Shown in pieces: positions 11,781-24,167 of a stretch of DNA of 64,000 bases; the stretch's first letter is position 1, and every line of letters begins with the position of its first letter. This DNA comes from Patagioenas fasciata. Its lineage: Eukaryota; Chordata; Aves; Columbiformes; Columbidae. Made by a program: the position numbers and the translations under genes. Below the pieces are notes generated by a model. That model did not search any database. It saw only the letters and a list, made by a program, of their open reading frames with translations, and was not told the origin of the DNA. The stretch covers positions 39,753,501 to 39,817,500 of the forward strand of contig NC_092526.1 of NCBI RefSeq assembly GCF_037038585.1, read 5' to 3'.

Positions 11781-12903
11781 CAGAATCACAGAATCCCAGA
11801 ATGTCAGGGGCTGGAAGGGACCTGGAAAGCTCATCCAGTGCAATCCCCCCATGGAGCAGGAACACCCAGCTGAGGTTCCACAGGAAGGTGTCCAGGCGGG
11901 TTTGAATGTCTGCAGAGAAGGAGACTCCACAACCTCCCTGGGCAGCCTGGGCCAGGCTCTGCCACCCTCACCAGGAACAAGTTTCTTCTCATGTTCAAGT
12001 GGAACCTCCTGTGTTCCAGTTTACACCCATTGCCCCTTGTCCTATCACTGGTTGTCACCAAGAAGAGCCTGGCTCCACCCTCCTGACACTCCCCCTTTCC
12101 ATATTGATCCCCAGGAATGGGTCACCCCTCAGTCTCCTCTTCTCCAGCTCCAGAGCCCCAGCTCCCTCAGCCTTTCCTCACATGGGAGATGCTCCACTCC
12201 CTTCAGCACCTTGGTGGCTGCGCTGGACTCTCTCCAGCAGTTCCCTGTCCTTCTGGAACTGAGGGGCCACAACTGGACACAATATTCCAGGTGTGGTCTC
12301 CCCAGGGCAGAGCAGAGGGGCAGGAGAACCTCTCTGACCTACTGACCACCCCCTTCTAACCCACCCCTGGTACCATTGGCCTTCCTGGCCACAAGGGCTC
12401 AGTGTTGGCTCATGGTCACCCTGCTGTCCCCAGGACCCCCAGGTCCCTTTCCCCTACATTGCTCTCTAATAGGTCATTCCCCAACTTATACTGGAACCTG
12501 AGGTTGTTCCTGCCCAGCTGACAGACTCTACACTTGCCCTTGTTATATTTCATTAAATTTTTCCCCACCCAACTCTCCAGCCTGTCCAGGTCTCTGGATG
12601 ACAGCACAGCTTCCAGTGTCAGCCACTCCTCCCAGCTTGGTGTCATCAGCAAACTTGCTGACAGTCACTCTATTCCCTCATCCAAATCATTGATTAGTAT
12701 ATTGAACAATACAGCCCCAGTACTGACCCCTGAGGCACTGCACTAGATCCAGGCCTCAACTGGACTCTGCCCCATTGACCACAACTCTCCGGCTTCTTCC
12801 CTTCAGTCAGTTCACAGTCCACGGCCCAGATTTCCTCATCAACAAGGTCCTCCAGCTCACAGTCCCTACATTTGCGCACACTGAGATGATTTCTGTTGTA
12901 CAT
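11781..12903 (-). mobile_element. CR1 LINE with the 3' part of the ORF2 reverse transcriptase
   Basis: This is the longest CR1 copy in the window. Minus-strand translation shows reverse-transcriptase pieces in the right order: SSAVPQGSVLG (12694-12903), then RDLDRLESWVGKNLMKYNKG and LGRNNLRFQYKLGNDLLES (12416-12652). The CR1 3' UTR follows and ends at the terminal motif near 11781. ORF2 is incomplete and not in one frame, so the copy is dead. The 5' edge near 12903 is approximate. Confidence 0.92.
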
Positions 12904-15900
12904 GGAAGCTGGGCTCTTTGAGCTGAACTTTGTCCTTTGCTTCTCTAGAGAAAAAGCGGTTTACTTTTGGAAACACTTTCCTTTAAAATCGATGAGCATA
13001 AAATCAGTTTGATTTGGAAAAAAAAGCCGTGTTCTGCCTACACCTGTATCGTGTTCCTGGATTCTCTAAACTAAGTTGCTCTGGTGGCCTATGGAATACA
13101 GTGGGACCTCAGTAACTTACAATAACTTTCCCCCCACCCTTGGGTGCCCCCCAAGAACCTCCTGAGATCCCTCAACCGAAGGTTGTGATGGGAAAGTGTC
13201 ACCCTGGGGTGTCCCATGGCCTGAGGAAAAACTTGAAGCAGATCAGGTACCTGTGAGACCAAGGGGTCAGGAACAGCCAGAGGAGGCTGGGAAAACAAAT
13301 ACATCTGAAAATGTGAGTGATCAGAAGACAACTGTTTTAGAAGAACTGATACAGAGAGGATGAGGAGCACAATATTCACCCTTCATCTGCAGATCATCCA
13401 TCCACACAGGGCCCTTTCAGTCCCATTCACACCACCTGGATATACCTGGTGCCTGTTTGAGAACTGATCAGATATTCATTTGACCTAAACTCTGGGGAAA
13501 AAAACAACCTGGCTTCATAAGCAGGCACTGCCCTAGCACACAGGAGCCAGCTATTCATTTCTGCATTAGTCAGTTACTGTAGGTAGCAAACCAGGATGAG
13601 TGGCCATGTTGTTTCAGTATGAACAATGTAATAACCCATAACACACCGGGGAAAGTCAAACTATCCAATATTGCTCCTCAGAGACCCAGGACATTCCCTG
13701 AAGTGTCTGAGGTTGGGTATTGCTGATCTAAGTTTTCCTCACAGTGCTGGTGTCCTTATTTTTATTGAGAACAAAATGATCTATATCGCTTTCCTATCTC
13801 ACATGAGCTGATCTCTCCATAATGTTTATTGCTTGAATTTAACTACACCAGCAGGCCCGTCACCAGAGAAAAACAAGTAATCCATTGCTTTAGTTGAAAG
13901 CCAGAAGCACATAATGCTTATTAATAAAGAGCATGGTTTACGTAGATTTTACTGTTATTGACCATAAAACGGTGTATACTATAAGCAAGGGTGAAATTTC
14001 TAACTAATTAGCCCATGAAGATCCTATTTATATGGAATATATAAACTTTGGTTCTTCACAAACCTTTGGGGTCTTATTGATTAAGCGTATATACATGCAA
14101 CCTTTATGCTGAACCAGGATTTTGACACATAATTCAAGGTTAAATAGCCCACCTTGAGATTCACAGAAGAGCTTACATGTTCCAGCTCCTTTAGCTTTTA
14201 AGGAAGGAAACAAGTAAAATATGATGTGTCTTCCTCAGACAAAGAACTCTAAATACACCCAGAAAAAAATTGCAATTACCTAAACACTTAACAAGATACA
14301 GTCAGCAGAACAACAGGGTTTGCAGTATAGATTTTGATCTCATGCATTGCTTCAGGATACAGTTAACTCCAACAAGAAAAGCTTCTACACTTATTTTTCC
14401 TACATCACCTATTTTTGTTTCAAAACACCTGTAATTAGAGGGCTGTAGGTGCCATAACCATAACTAAGGAACCACTGAGGAATATGTAACTATATGTAAC
14501 TATAGGAAGTTCTATGTAACCATAGGAAGTTAAAAATATTATTACATCATTGAAGAGACACTATAATGCTCCTGTAATTCTGGATTATGGACTTAGTCTT
14601 ACTGTCAGAATACAAACTAGATCCTGGTTTTAACAAACTTAATTGTATTTATGTCAACTTGTGGAGTCTCTCCCATTTAGGCTGAAATCCTTCACTTACA
14701 TGTGTTCCCTGCTTGTTGTTTAGGTTGATGCTGCCCTCTTCTGAATATACTGGATTATGACACCCACTTACCAGGAATTTCAGGACACTCAAAAAACCAG
14801 GCAATTAGTTACAAAGCAATCAGCAAATGAGGGAAAAAATTCTCTTCAACTTTAAGCTTTTATTAGAAAGGCCTTGGATGAGAGACTATCTGCATTTCAA
14901 GGCCTCTGAGGATAAGTCTTACTCTACTTTTATCATCTCATCTTCTGTTAGGATAACTTTCTGCACCCCAGTTTGCAATGCAAGCGCTCATTACTCACTT
15001 GTTACACTCCCAGAAAGGACTCCTTGGGCATTTAGTACAGCACAATCTTTGCTGGAGCTCTTTTCTGTTGCCTCAGTGCCATTAATGAACTTGTCTCAGA
15101 AGGAGATGAAGCCAGTCATTGATTAATACTGTTTTGCACAATTAAGTCACTATGGCTGTATTAGAAACATTTGTGCTGTGGATGATGAACCCACATGAGT
15201 TTATTGATTCTTCATGCACCTGGTTGACACCTATCTCCTTTGGAGCTTGTAATCCGGTCCTAAATGTGTTTAAATATTTTGTGATTGCAAATTACGAATG
15301 AATAAGGAAAATGAGTGAAGAAGAAAGAAGAAAACATCACATGCCCTTCTTTAAAAAATAAAAAAAATTGGGGTCATTTAATGGAAATGTACTTTTAGTT
15401 AATCAAGAAACCTTCAGCAAAAGAGTAAATCCAGTTTCTGGTTGGGGTGTCAACCTTTGAAACATTGAGAACCTGAGTTTCTCATTCACTTACTGACAAA
15501 AATGGAACTGCAGCAGTCCTGTATGGATCTGAAGGACAGTTTGAGTGTGAATATGAAGGATAATCCGAGTGTGCCTCAGTCTGAACTGTGAGGCTTACCC
15601 CAGCTCGCCCCTGTTCCCACCTCAGTGGTCCTGCTGATCACTCCAAGCAGATAATCACATTTTTAGAAGTAATTTGTAACTTCTGTACCATTAAGATGGT
15701 ACTACAAAGGTTTCACTTTGTGATATATTTCCCTTTCAGACAAGAACAGTATAAAAACTTAGTTTCAATTCTCATGGGGTTGTACTTACTTTTCTTCTGG
15801 TTTTGATTCACACCTGTGTTCACACCCTCCAAGGTTTGCTTTGAGTTTCACACTCAAACTGATAATCTCCCAAAACCACCAAGCCTGTTATGCCCTGGGC

Positions 15901-18900
15901 TGTATTAGCATGGGAGGTATTCCTAAAGCATACCACGGTTTGCTGTTTGAAGGGCTCAGCCTCACAAACCCAGCACTTAATCTCTTCCCAGTGAGCACTT
16001 TCAGCATCAGAAAACTATATTGTCAGGGCAGCGCAAATCCAGGCAGGACCAAACACCTGCCCAGACCAGTCAGCACTTGTGGCAACATCAAAGTTCATTA
16101 CCGGTAATCAAGGAAAAATGACAATGTAAAGCTATGAAACTTGTATAAGTAAACTACTAATTATGATCATCTGGAAATCAGCTATTGTGCTGATAAAATA
16201 CTAATGCCTTTTAATACGCAGCCCAAATTATCTTTGAAGTTGTGTATTCTGCAGAACTGAACTAGGAGGTTATTTGTGTTTAGATAACACAGAGGTGCAA
16301 GTTGATCTGCTCAGAAACAAGAACCTCGGGCCTGGGAGAGTTCAAATTCTGAGCAGGACACTGACTTCTGCTCCTTCAGGCATCAGCACTTTGACAAATC
16401 ACTTCGTTTCTCTCAGTTTCTCTTCATTTCTCTCTGATCTTTTTCTTCCAGGGTCTGGTGTGAGTTAACAGTGCAGGTACAGCTCCAGAAAGATATAAAG
16501 CACCAGGGAGTCCTGCTCTGCCAACACTAAAAATTACATCGTGAACCAGGCTCCCCAAATCAAGAGATTCATAGAAATAATAAGTCTCAGTTTTATCAAC
16601 CTTCCCATTTTGCACTTTCTACATGTATTTTCAAGGTGAATTCAGTTTACTCTGAGAACTAGACTCTTAAGGACAAATGAGATTCTCATGCAAGTCTCTG
16701 GGTAAAGAGAAAACAACTAATTTTATTAGTACTAAACTATCATCATGTTAAATGTTTTTGTATCCCCTGCATGCCCCACATCACACAATTGGTTCTTGAG
16801 CAATGTAGTCAAATAGTTCAGCACTTGCTGCTCTTCTGCAGCCTAAAAATGAAATAGCTTCTAATTTTTGCTATTTTTCCTAATTAAATATTATTTTAAG
16901 ATGAGGTGTTTCAGCTTCCTTCAGGACATAAGTTCATCATGGTATACAGTGCAAATTGATGCAATATTTGAAGTCCATTCCAGTGTTAACAGGCACTAAA
17001 AGCAAACAGTACTGAGTTGCTTGTGGGGGGTTTATTATACAGAGTAAAAAAAAAAAAAGATGGAATGACCTCAGTTGCTTCACTGCTACCAACAGTATTG
17101 TCCACATGCAAATAGTGAACCATGTTTCACCAGATCCTATTTGTTGGAATTCTGCAGCAGGGAGCTGCCAAGCAGTAGAGACGGGTCAGAGACATGAAAG
17201 GTGTTTGTTCGGCTCTCTGATAGGAAAAATAAATGAAGGCAACAGTGGTTTCACCACTTCTGCATCCACAGAGTTAAACATGGGACCACCCAGGCTGCCA
17301 TAATAAAGCCACCTGATACCTGGCCTAAGGCACTGACTATTCACATGTTCAAGCTCCTTGCCCCATCAGTAATTCTGTAATAAAGCCGAGGCTGTGTCTG
17401 CAATCTCACCACACATTCTGGCAGAGCCTGTCTTTACAGAGACACCAGACTCTGGTCAGAGCCCCCGTTTATCTCCTTCATCCCTTCTCTTGTACCTCTC
17501 AGGAGCGCTGAGAGTTCGCTGTTAAAATTCAGTACTGATTCGCAAGTCACCTACAGTGTTTGATGCCCAGATTCTATTCATCTCAGCAGGATACGAATTC
17601 CCAAAACACCTTGGAAATCTCAGGAGACCTTACTTGTGTTGCTGTACTAAGCAAAGACAAGGAGAATTAAAACAAACTGGGGGAGTCACAGGCTTCACCC
17701 TTAAGAGCCATCACAACCATCAGCAGAATAATCGCTTCAGCAGGGAAAGCCACGATCACAAAAGTCCCTGCGAGGAACAGGATTGTCCACTGACAGAGTA
17801 ATGACAGTCAGCACTTTCAAAACATGGTTTTGCCCAACATATTCCAGTGTTATAAAAATCACTTTGTTTAAAAGTGTTTTTTCATCAATTGCATGAAAAC
17901 TTAATACATTTTGTTAAAAAAAAGTTAATTCACTAACAGAACAAGAGAAGCAAGAAGTAGTTTTAAGTAAGTCTTAAATCTACTTTAAAATCCTACTGTA
18001 ATTAAGGAGTAGCATATAAAACTGCTAAAATTTTGTGCTGCTTTGATTTTGGTTTTATTCCTTTCAATATTATTAAACATCTTTTAGAAGGTGTGAAGCC
18101 AGCTTTGAAGCACTCGCAAAGCATGCACATGTTAACAACTTTGGTTCATTTCTGCAATACACTCTGCTGAGGAAAAGAACAGGTGATCTGGAGCAGCTCT
18201 AGAACTCACCACTTTGATTAATGGGCCGTTCTGATTTATGGCAGCAGTGGGAGTCAATGGCAATTTATCACTTCCTTCCATGGAAGCAAAGTTCTATTTC
18301 CAGCCTCCTCATTGCCCACCACCTACTGGAAGAAGTGTTGCTAGAGGCAGGAATACTTTAAAAACAACCAAAAAAAGCCCAGTAGATTTCTAAAGTTGGC
18401 TTTAAAAGCATCCCTTGAGAGTTTCCCTGGGGTGTTTATGGCTTATATTGCTCAATTAGCTATTTTACATTGCAGTATTTTCTTCAAAAGCAATCTTGGA
18501 CTCATTGTAAATTCTTAGAAATACATTTCATAATTTAAAAGTCCTATTTTACAGCTGCAATAAAGTCCTCCAGGGTGCATATTAGAGGCCATAATGGCAC
18601 ATTTTGGCCATCAAAATCCATTACTGGACTTCACCACCCACCCCATCATCACACTGGGTGTCTCCAACCCCTTTTGCTTTACCTGGTAACAAACTGATGT
18701 CAGCACCTGTTCTCACAAAATGGAGTTTAATGACAATGGGGCCGAGCTGAAAGTACCTGGGGAAGTTCAGTTCTGAGGCTCAGGCTCCTAAGAGTCACTT
18801 GTGTTACAATGGTGGGTAAATATACTAAAGTATCACAGGAAACTAACGCCCATCTGAAACTGTATAATTCCCCTTGTCTAAAGAAAACTTTTCCACCTTC

Positions 18901-21849
18901 CTTTTTTCTGCTCGCATCAAGCAGCATCACACCTATGCTGGCAGGGGGTTAATGAAAGATTCACTTCCACAGAAATGACTGAAAAGCTCGGAACATCACT
19001 AACAATTTCAGCAGCTCAAGCTGATTCCTCAGCTGGTAGAATTCTCTTATCTGTAGGAACACTTGCAAAAAAAGCAACTTAAAACCACTACTCACATTTC
19101 TTTCAGAAAATAAATGGTACAAAAATAATTATTTACCTTCATAAAAAAACCCCAGACCCTTTTTATGAAGTGTAATGTGACTGACATTAAGAAAAACTCT
19201 AAACCGCTCTCTAATAACATACCAAACTCCCAGATTCAGGACTTTTTAAACAGTTTCTGGATGAAGAGGCAAGTATACAGGTCTATGTACATCTCCCCAC
19301 TGAGGTACCACAATGCCACTTTCTGTGGCAGAGAAGACTCATTCCCACCAGACCACACACTGTGGCCTGGAAGACAACAGAATGAAAAGAGACAAGATGC
19401 TTGTTCCTCCTGCTCTGGAAAACTCCCAAGTGCAGTGCTAGGGCTGCTGAACACCATGCACAAAGCAGCAGAACCCCCCCAGCCACACATTAAGCCACAG
19501 TAGCACCTGCCTTCGCAGCTCACATTAACCTAAAATCTACCCTGAACCTTAAAGCAGCTGCAGAACATGGCTGAATGTCAGATGCCTTCAATTAAAGATA
19601 ACTGCATTTGTCCAGCTGAACTCTTTATTAGAAGGTTATATTCCTTTTGCAGCTGAGCATTGCTTTATATAGCTAATACTGGCTATAGAGTGGGTGTCCA
19701 AAGCACAGGCTTTGTGTTTGGAGTCATCTAAATATATTAGCCAATTCAAGCAATGGTCAAAAAGCATGGATCTCTCCCTGAAGGTAAAGATCACCCTCTT
19801 AATGAAAAAAAACTCGCAATAATCTTGGCTCCATCTCCAGTTTAGACCTTGTATTTTCAGATTTCAATTGCCTTTGCTATGAGCTCTGCGTTTCAATTTA
19901 GAGAGCATCAGCCCCAGGCTCCTCATCAGCACTGTCAGGTCCATGGGGACATGCATTCCAAACCACTGAACAGTTGGGAGAGGGTCAGCAAAACACTGAG
20001 TGACAAACAAAGCAGATCAGTTGACCCAGGACATGGGGGATATCCCCAGTATTTAAGAATGCCAAGAAGATCCAAATCCATAGGGGCCAAAACAGTCTGA
20101 AGATGTGGACAGGGAGCCCTCCCCAGGGAAGGATGTTTACTGCTTCCTTCCAAAAAGCAGCCTACAAGACAGGGAAGGCTAAGTAAGGTGAATAACAAAA
20201 GCATCCAGAAGGAGACATCAAAATCATAGGTATACAGAGATTCTATGCATTTATGTAGCTCTAACTACAACATGCCACATAAGTGCAGACAATATGTTAA
20301 CAACATGCATTACAACAACACAACAAGAATGAATGGCATTGCAAGCAAGGGTGATCAGATCTCAGCTGGCTTCTCTCTTCTTCAAACAACAGTCCAGGCC
20401 CACACACCCCTGCTTTCCCCTGCTTGATGTCTCACTCCCTGAGAAGCCGTTTCCAGCCCCAGCGTTTGCAGAGGATTAGCACTGTGCGCCTTGGCACCAA
20501 CGGCCCATGGCAGCTGTGCAGCTCGTCAGCACTGAATTCTGCAGCTGGGCTGGTGGCAGTTAGCAAAATCCTGTTGTCCAGATGGACATTTGCATTATTT
20601 ATAATATATCAGACATGAATGTATATCAAAGTTACTTATAAGGACATTTATTTAGGGACTTGTTTCTGACAGTTCTGAAGCCACTTTCATCCAAGCAATG
20701 CTTAGATGCTGAATGCTTTACTCACCTACAGGAAAAGTTCCCCAGGTCTTGACCCCTGTTAACCCTCACATACCCCACACACACAGAAGGAGAGCCATAA
20801 ATCCATTCTTTCCCAAATTATTATCTTAAACTTCACAAACCCCCTTACAATTACAGCACTTGTGTGCAGGAGCATCAGTTGTACAAGGATCAGGCCTGCT
20901 GAAGTTTTCCTAGAAGAATGGTGGAGAGGCAGGTCACAAGGTAAACTTTTCAAATAAAAAAGCAAATAAATGGTCACTGCGGAGGTAAGTGCTGAGAGTG
21001 CTCCCCACACCAGCCAACACAGACAGGTTCACACTGTGTTCCTCCTGCCTCCCACCCACCTTAGGAAATTCCCCTTCATCACACAGAGGGAGAGTCCCAC
21101 AGTGTCCAGCACCCTTCAGAACGCACAGAAACGGTCATTCTTTATATTGGAAGTTCTTTAGCTTCGCAAAACCAGCATGAAATACTGTAATGGAGAATGA
21201 TCAGGTATCCATTTTGCTAATATAGCCTTTAAAAATCTTAACTAAGCCCCTCTGAAAGCGGGTCACAGGAAGATTATTTTTGTTCCTGTGGAGTGACAGA
21301 AATTGAGGCTTCTTTAGGTGCAGGCAGCAGAACAAGCGAGCACTTCATCACTTTGCAAAGCCCCTTCTCTATGCAGCTGTGCATGAGTAATCACCATTTG
21401 TATAATTTCTAGTCTCTCCTTGCTCTGCTCAGGAGATTAAACATACTAAGACTACTTTCAAGCAGGTGAACTAATCCCATAGAGTTGACCACCATAAAAC
21501 CCCCTCGTATTTCCATGGTCCGTGGTGTTTTAGCAACCCAAGGTTGCTTGCCTTCCAAATTACTCATTCCTGGATTCCACATCATTGAACACCTGATTCT
21601 ATCCACTGAAAACAGAACAAGCTTCAGGAGAAATTCTTAAATCAGCCATGACAGCTTTGCTAATCACATGTAAATAGAGTGGTTGTCCAGTAGGATACAG
21701 TTGAACAACATCTCACCAGCAGTTGTTCATCCCAGTTAACCAGCTCTTTGCTGGAGGTGCCAGTTCCAGTCTAAGAAGCAGACAAGTGGTCAGGGTGGCA
21801 CAAGAGGAGCAAACTATCAACCAGGAGTGACATGGGTCTCAAGCTTTCA
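12904..21849. other. Long gene-poor stretch
   Basis: About 9 kb of mostly AT-rich unique sequence with no recognised gene. A short tandem pattern (tatgtaacta units) lies at 14481-14531. A splice-bounded open segment is noted at 14999-15094. Open frames such as plus 14827-15126, plus 15841-16107, plus 19165-19503 and minus 19236-19523 overlap one another and have no family signature. The segment is probably intergenic or a long intron. Confidence 0.45.
14999..15094 (-). other. Exon-like segment, weakly C-type-lectin-like
   Basis: On the minus strand the acceptor TTCATCTCCTTCTGAG is followed by 96 nt ending AACAA|GTGAGTAA. One frame is open across it and includes FINGTEATEK and KDCAVLNAQG. This faintly recalls the INGTE...GECAYLN part of CLEC2-type C-type lectin domains. 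The expected WIGL and KWIC parts are not found on either side, so the resemblance may be accidental. Confidence 0.18.
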
Positions 21850-22200
21850 TTTCTGTCTCCCTATAGCCCAGGTAATGCGAGAAAATCATGAAGAAGAATG
21901 GCACTAAATGCCACCCCGCTAACCACAGCTCAGTGGTCCAATAGATACCTCTACAAGGTCTCTTGTCCCTCAAGAGAATCAACAGCACCTCCCAGTCTGG
22001 CATCATCAGCAAATGTGCTAGTGGTGCACTGAACGCCTGCAACCAGATCATTGTTGAATGTATGGAGCAGCACTGGCCTGAAAACTGAACCACATGAAAT
22101 CACAACAGTGTCCAGTCCAGCGAGATTACAGCCTGCACTCAGCAACACCCAGTGCCAAAGCACTGGTAGATTCAACTCCTTTGTTGATATCCTCACTATT
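21850..22200 (-). mobile_element. CR1-type reverse-transcriptase fragment
   Basis: Minus-strand translation contains FNNDLVAGVQCTTSTFADDA followed by RLGGAVDSLEGQETL. This matches the CR1 ORF2 reverse-transcriptase core (FINDL...FADDTKLGGAVDSLEG), including the FADD catalytic box with both aspartates. No 3' UTR follows it, so it is an internal, older fragment. The edges are approximate. Confidence 0.85.
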
Positions 22201-22374
22201 TTCTTTTACAAACAGTTAACACTTGAGCTGAGTCCAGTGCCGAAGTCCTTTTGAACAACTAGAGCAAATGTGCGAGTGCAGACAGCTGAAAGAGGGTTGT
22301 ACAGTTACAGGCAAGGACGCTGCTACCTGTTGTTCACCAACACCTTTGTTTTGGAAAGCAGGACTTGCACTTAC

Positions 22375-22443
22375 CTCCAAAAGGAACAATATTGCATCAA
22401 CGTGCTTTTTGCCCCCAGCCCCAGAGTATTTTTTCTCTGTGCC
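22375..22443 (-). other. 69-nt exon-like segment
   Basis: The acceptor ACTCTTCCATTGACAG and the strong donor TTGGAG|GTAAGTGC bound 69 nt (23 codons) on the minus strand. The frame that starts at the first base is open and contains GGKKHVDAILFLLE. The neighbouring segments cannot be linked to it with certainty and I do not recognise the peptide. Confidence 0.22.
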
Positions 22444-24167
22444 CTGTCAATGGAAGAGTTCTATGGAAGTGATTAAGCATTCATTGTCACTTCCAAGGCA
22501 TTGGCTATTGATGTTCTCCATACAGTGCCGAGAAGAGGGAGGGAGTAGTGTATCATATCCACCTCCCTCTAGAAACTCTATCATTGGAATACAAATAATG
22601 TAAACTTGTAAGTAGTTCTGAATGATTCTTATTAACTTCAAAATTAGTACCTCAGAACATAAGATTACATTTGAGATGTTTCTTGGACCTTGCATCTATA
22701 CACAAAAATATTTAGTGAGCAAACCACCCCAGCATTTGGCATGGCACTGTTCTAGGATCACAAAATGCCTCAGTTCCATTAGCTTCGTAGCACAGCACCA
22801 GCTGCACCTCCACAGTTGGCATAAACAGAGGAATACACGGTTTCTGACTTGGATTAAACACAGATATACTGGATGACCAGAGGTACATTGTCTTTTGCTT
22901 CAAAACTAAACAGTTTGCAGAGTTTACGCATAAGAATGCCCTTACTAAATGCATTGATTGCTGCTTGTTTAACACGTGTTTTACATTTGGCACAGCAACA
23001 ATACAAAAGCATTTACAAACTGGACCAGAGCCAACAGATGGCTCCTCCAAACCATCAGGCTCCGAATCCAACCCAGTTCCCACTCCTTCCCAGAAAAAGC
23101 CTGGGAAAACAGATTGGGAAGATTCCTAAGTACACACACACAATTTCTATGTGTCTTCCTGTGCATGCATGTGGATATATACACACATTCAAGTCTCTAT
23201 ATGTATAAACATGCATGCATACAGTATGTTCTACATGTACAATAGACAGTGCTCAGATGGAAAATGTTATCAGGGCTCTTCAGGTATCTAAGACCCTCCC
23301 AAAAATAAAGTTTATGCAAAGACTGTCCAGTGGAGATACTACTTTAAAAGACAATGCTACTTTGGGCATGCCTGGAACTAAAACATCTTGTAACTAGATA
23401 TTCTGGCTTCTTCCAACAAGGTATTCCCCATTTGGAGAGCAGTTAGTTCCACTGCAGGGACTGCGGTATCAGCTCTCCAAGGACAGTAGGAATGGGCCTG
23501 GCAAAGGGAAGCCACATGCTACAAGGACCATTTTGGAGCTAGCGACTTCCGCTTTTGGAAAGGAATTCCTCCCTCTGGCATTGCCATGGGGACATTTCCT
23601 CATTTTGGTAGAAAAGAGCAGCTTTTGTGCTTCAAAAACTGCTGTGCCTGAATTGCCCCTTGTTAGCGCTGATCACCATAACTGTTAATGCTGGAAAAGG
23701 AGAAGAAAAGCAGGTGTCTGTGAGGTAAATATTTTAAGCCATAACTTGAGATGACTAGTTGCATGTTGCCAGCTGGAGCCCATTATCTCTCCAATAAAAA
23801 CAGGACCTATTCTATACATCTGATCTTTGCTAGAGAAACATACATATAGTTCTCTTGAAATTGTTCCTTGATTATTTGGTTTTATATCACTTTAATATTT
23901 ACAATGCTCAACATCTGTAGATAAACACTACAAGTATGCACTGCAAGTAGCTTTCACATAAAAATCAAACTCCAGAAAAGCAGCAATATACAAGTATGTT
24001 TAGAAACAGGAGCTTTGCATTCAGGATCAGTAATTTTTAACCTTACAAAGGTCCACCGGACCTCACAAACAGACTTTTGCTTTTACAGTTTAGTCCCTAA
24101 GAACCCCAAATCTGAGCTGTACGCCCTACGAGAGGGTCCTTCCAAAAGGAACTCAAGCTCCCAAGAT

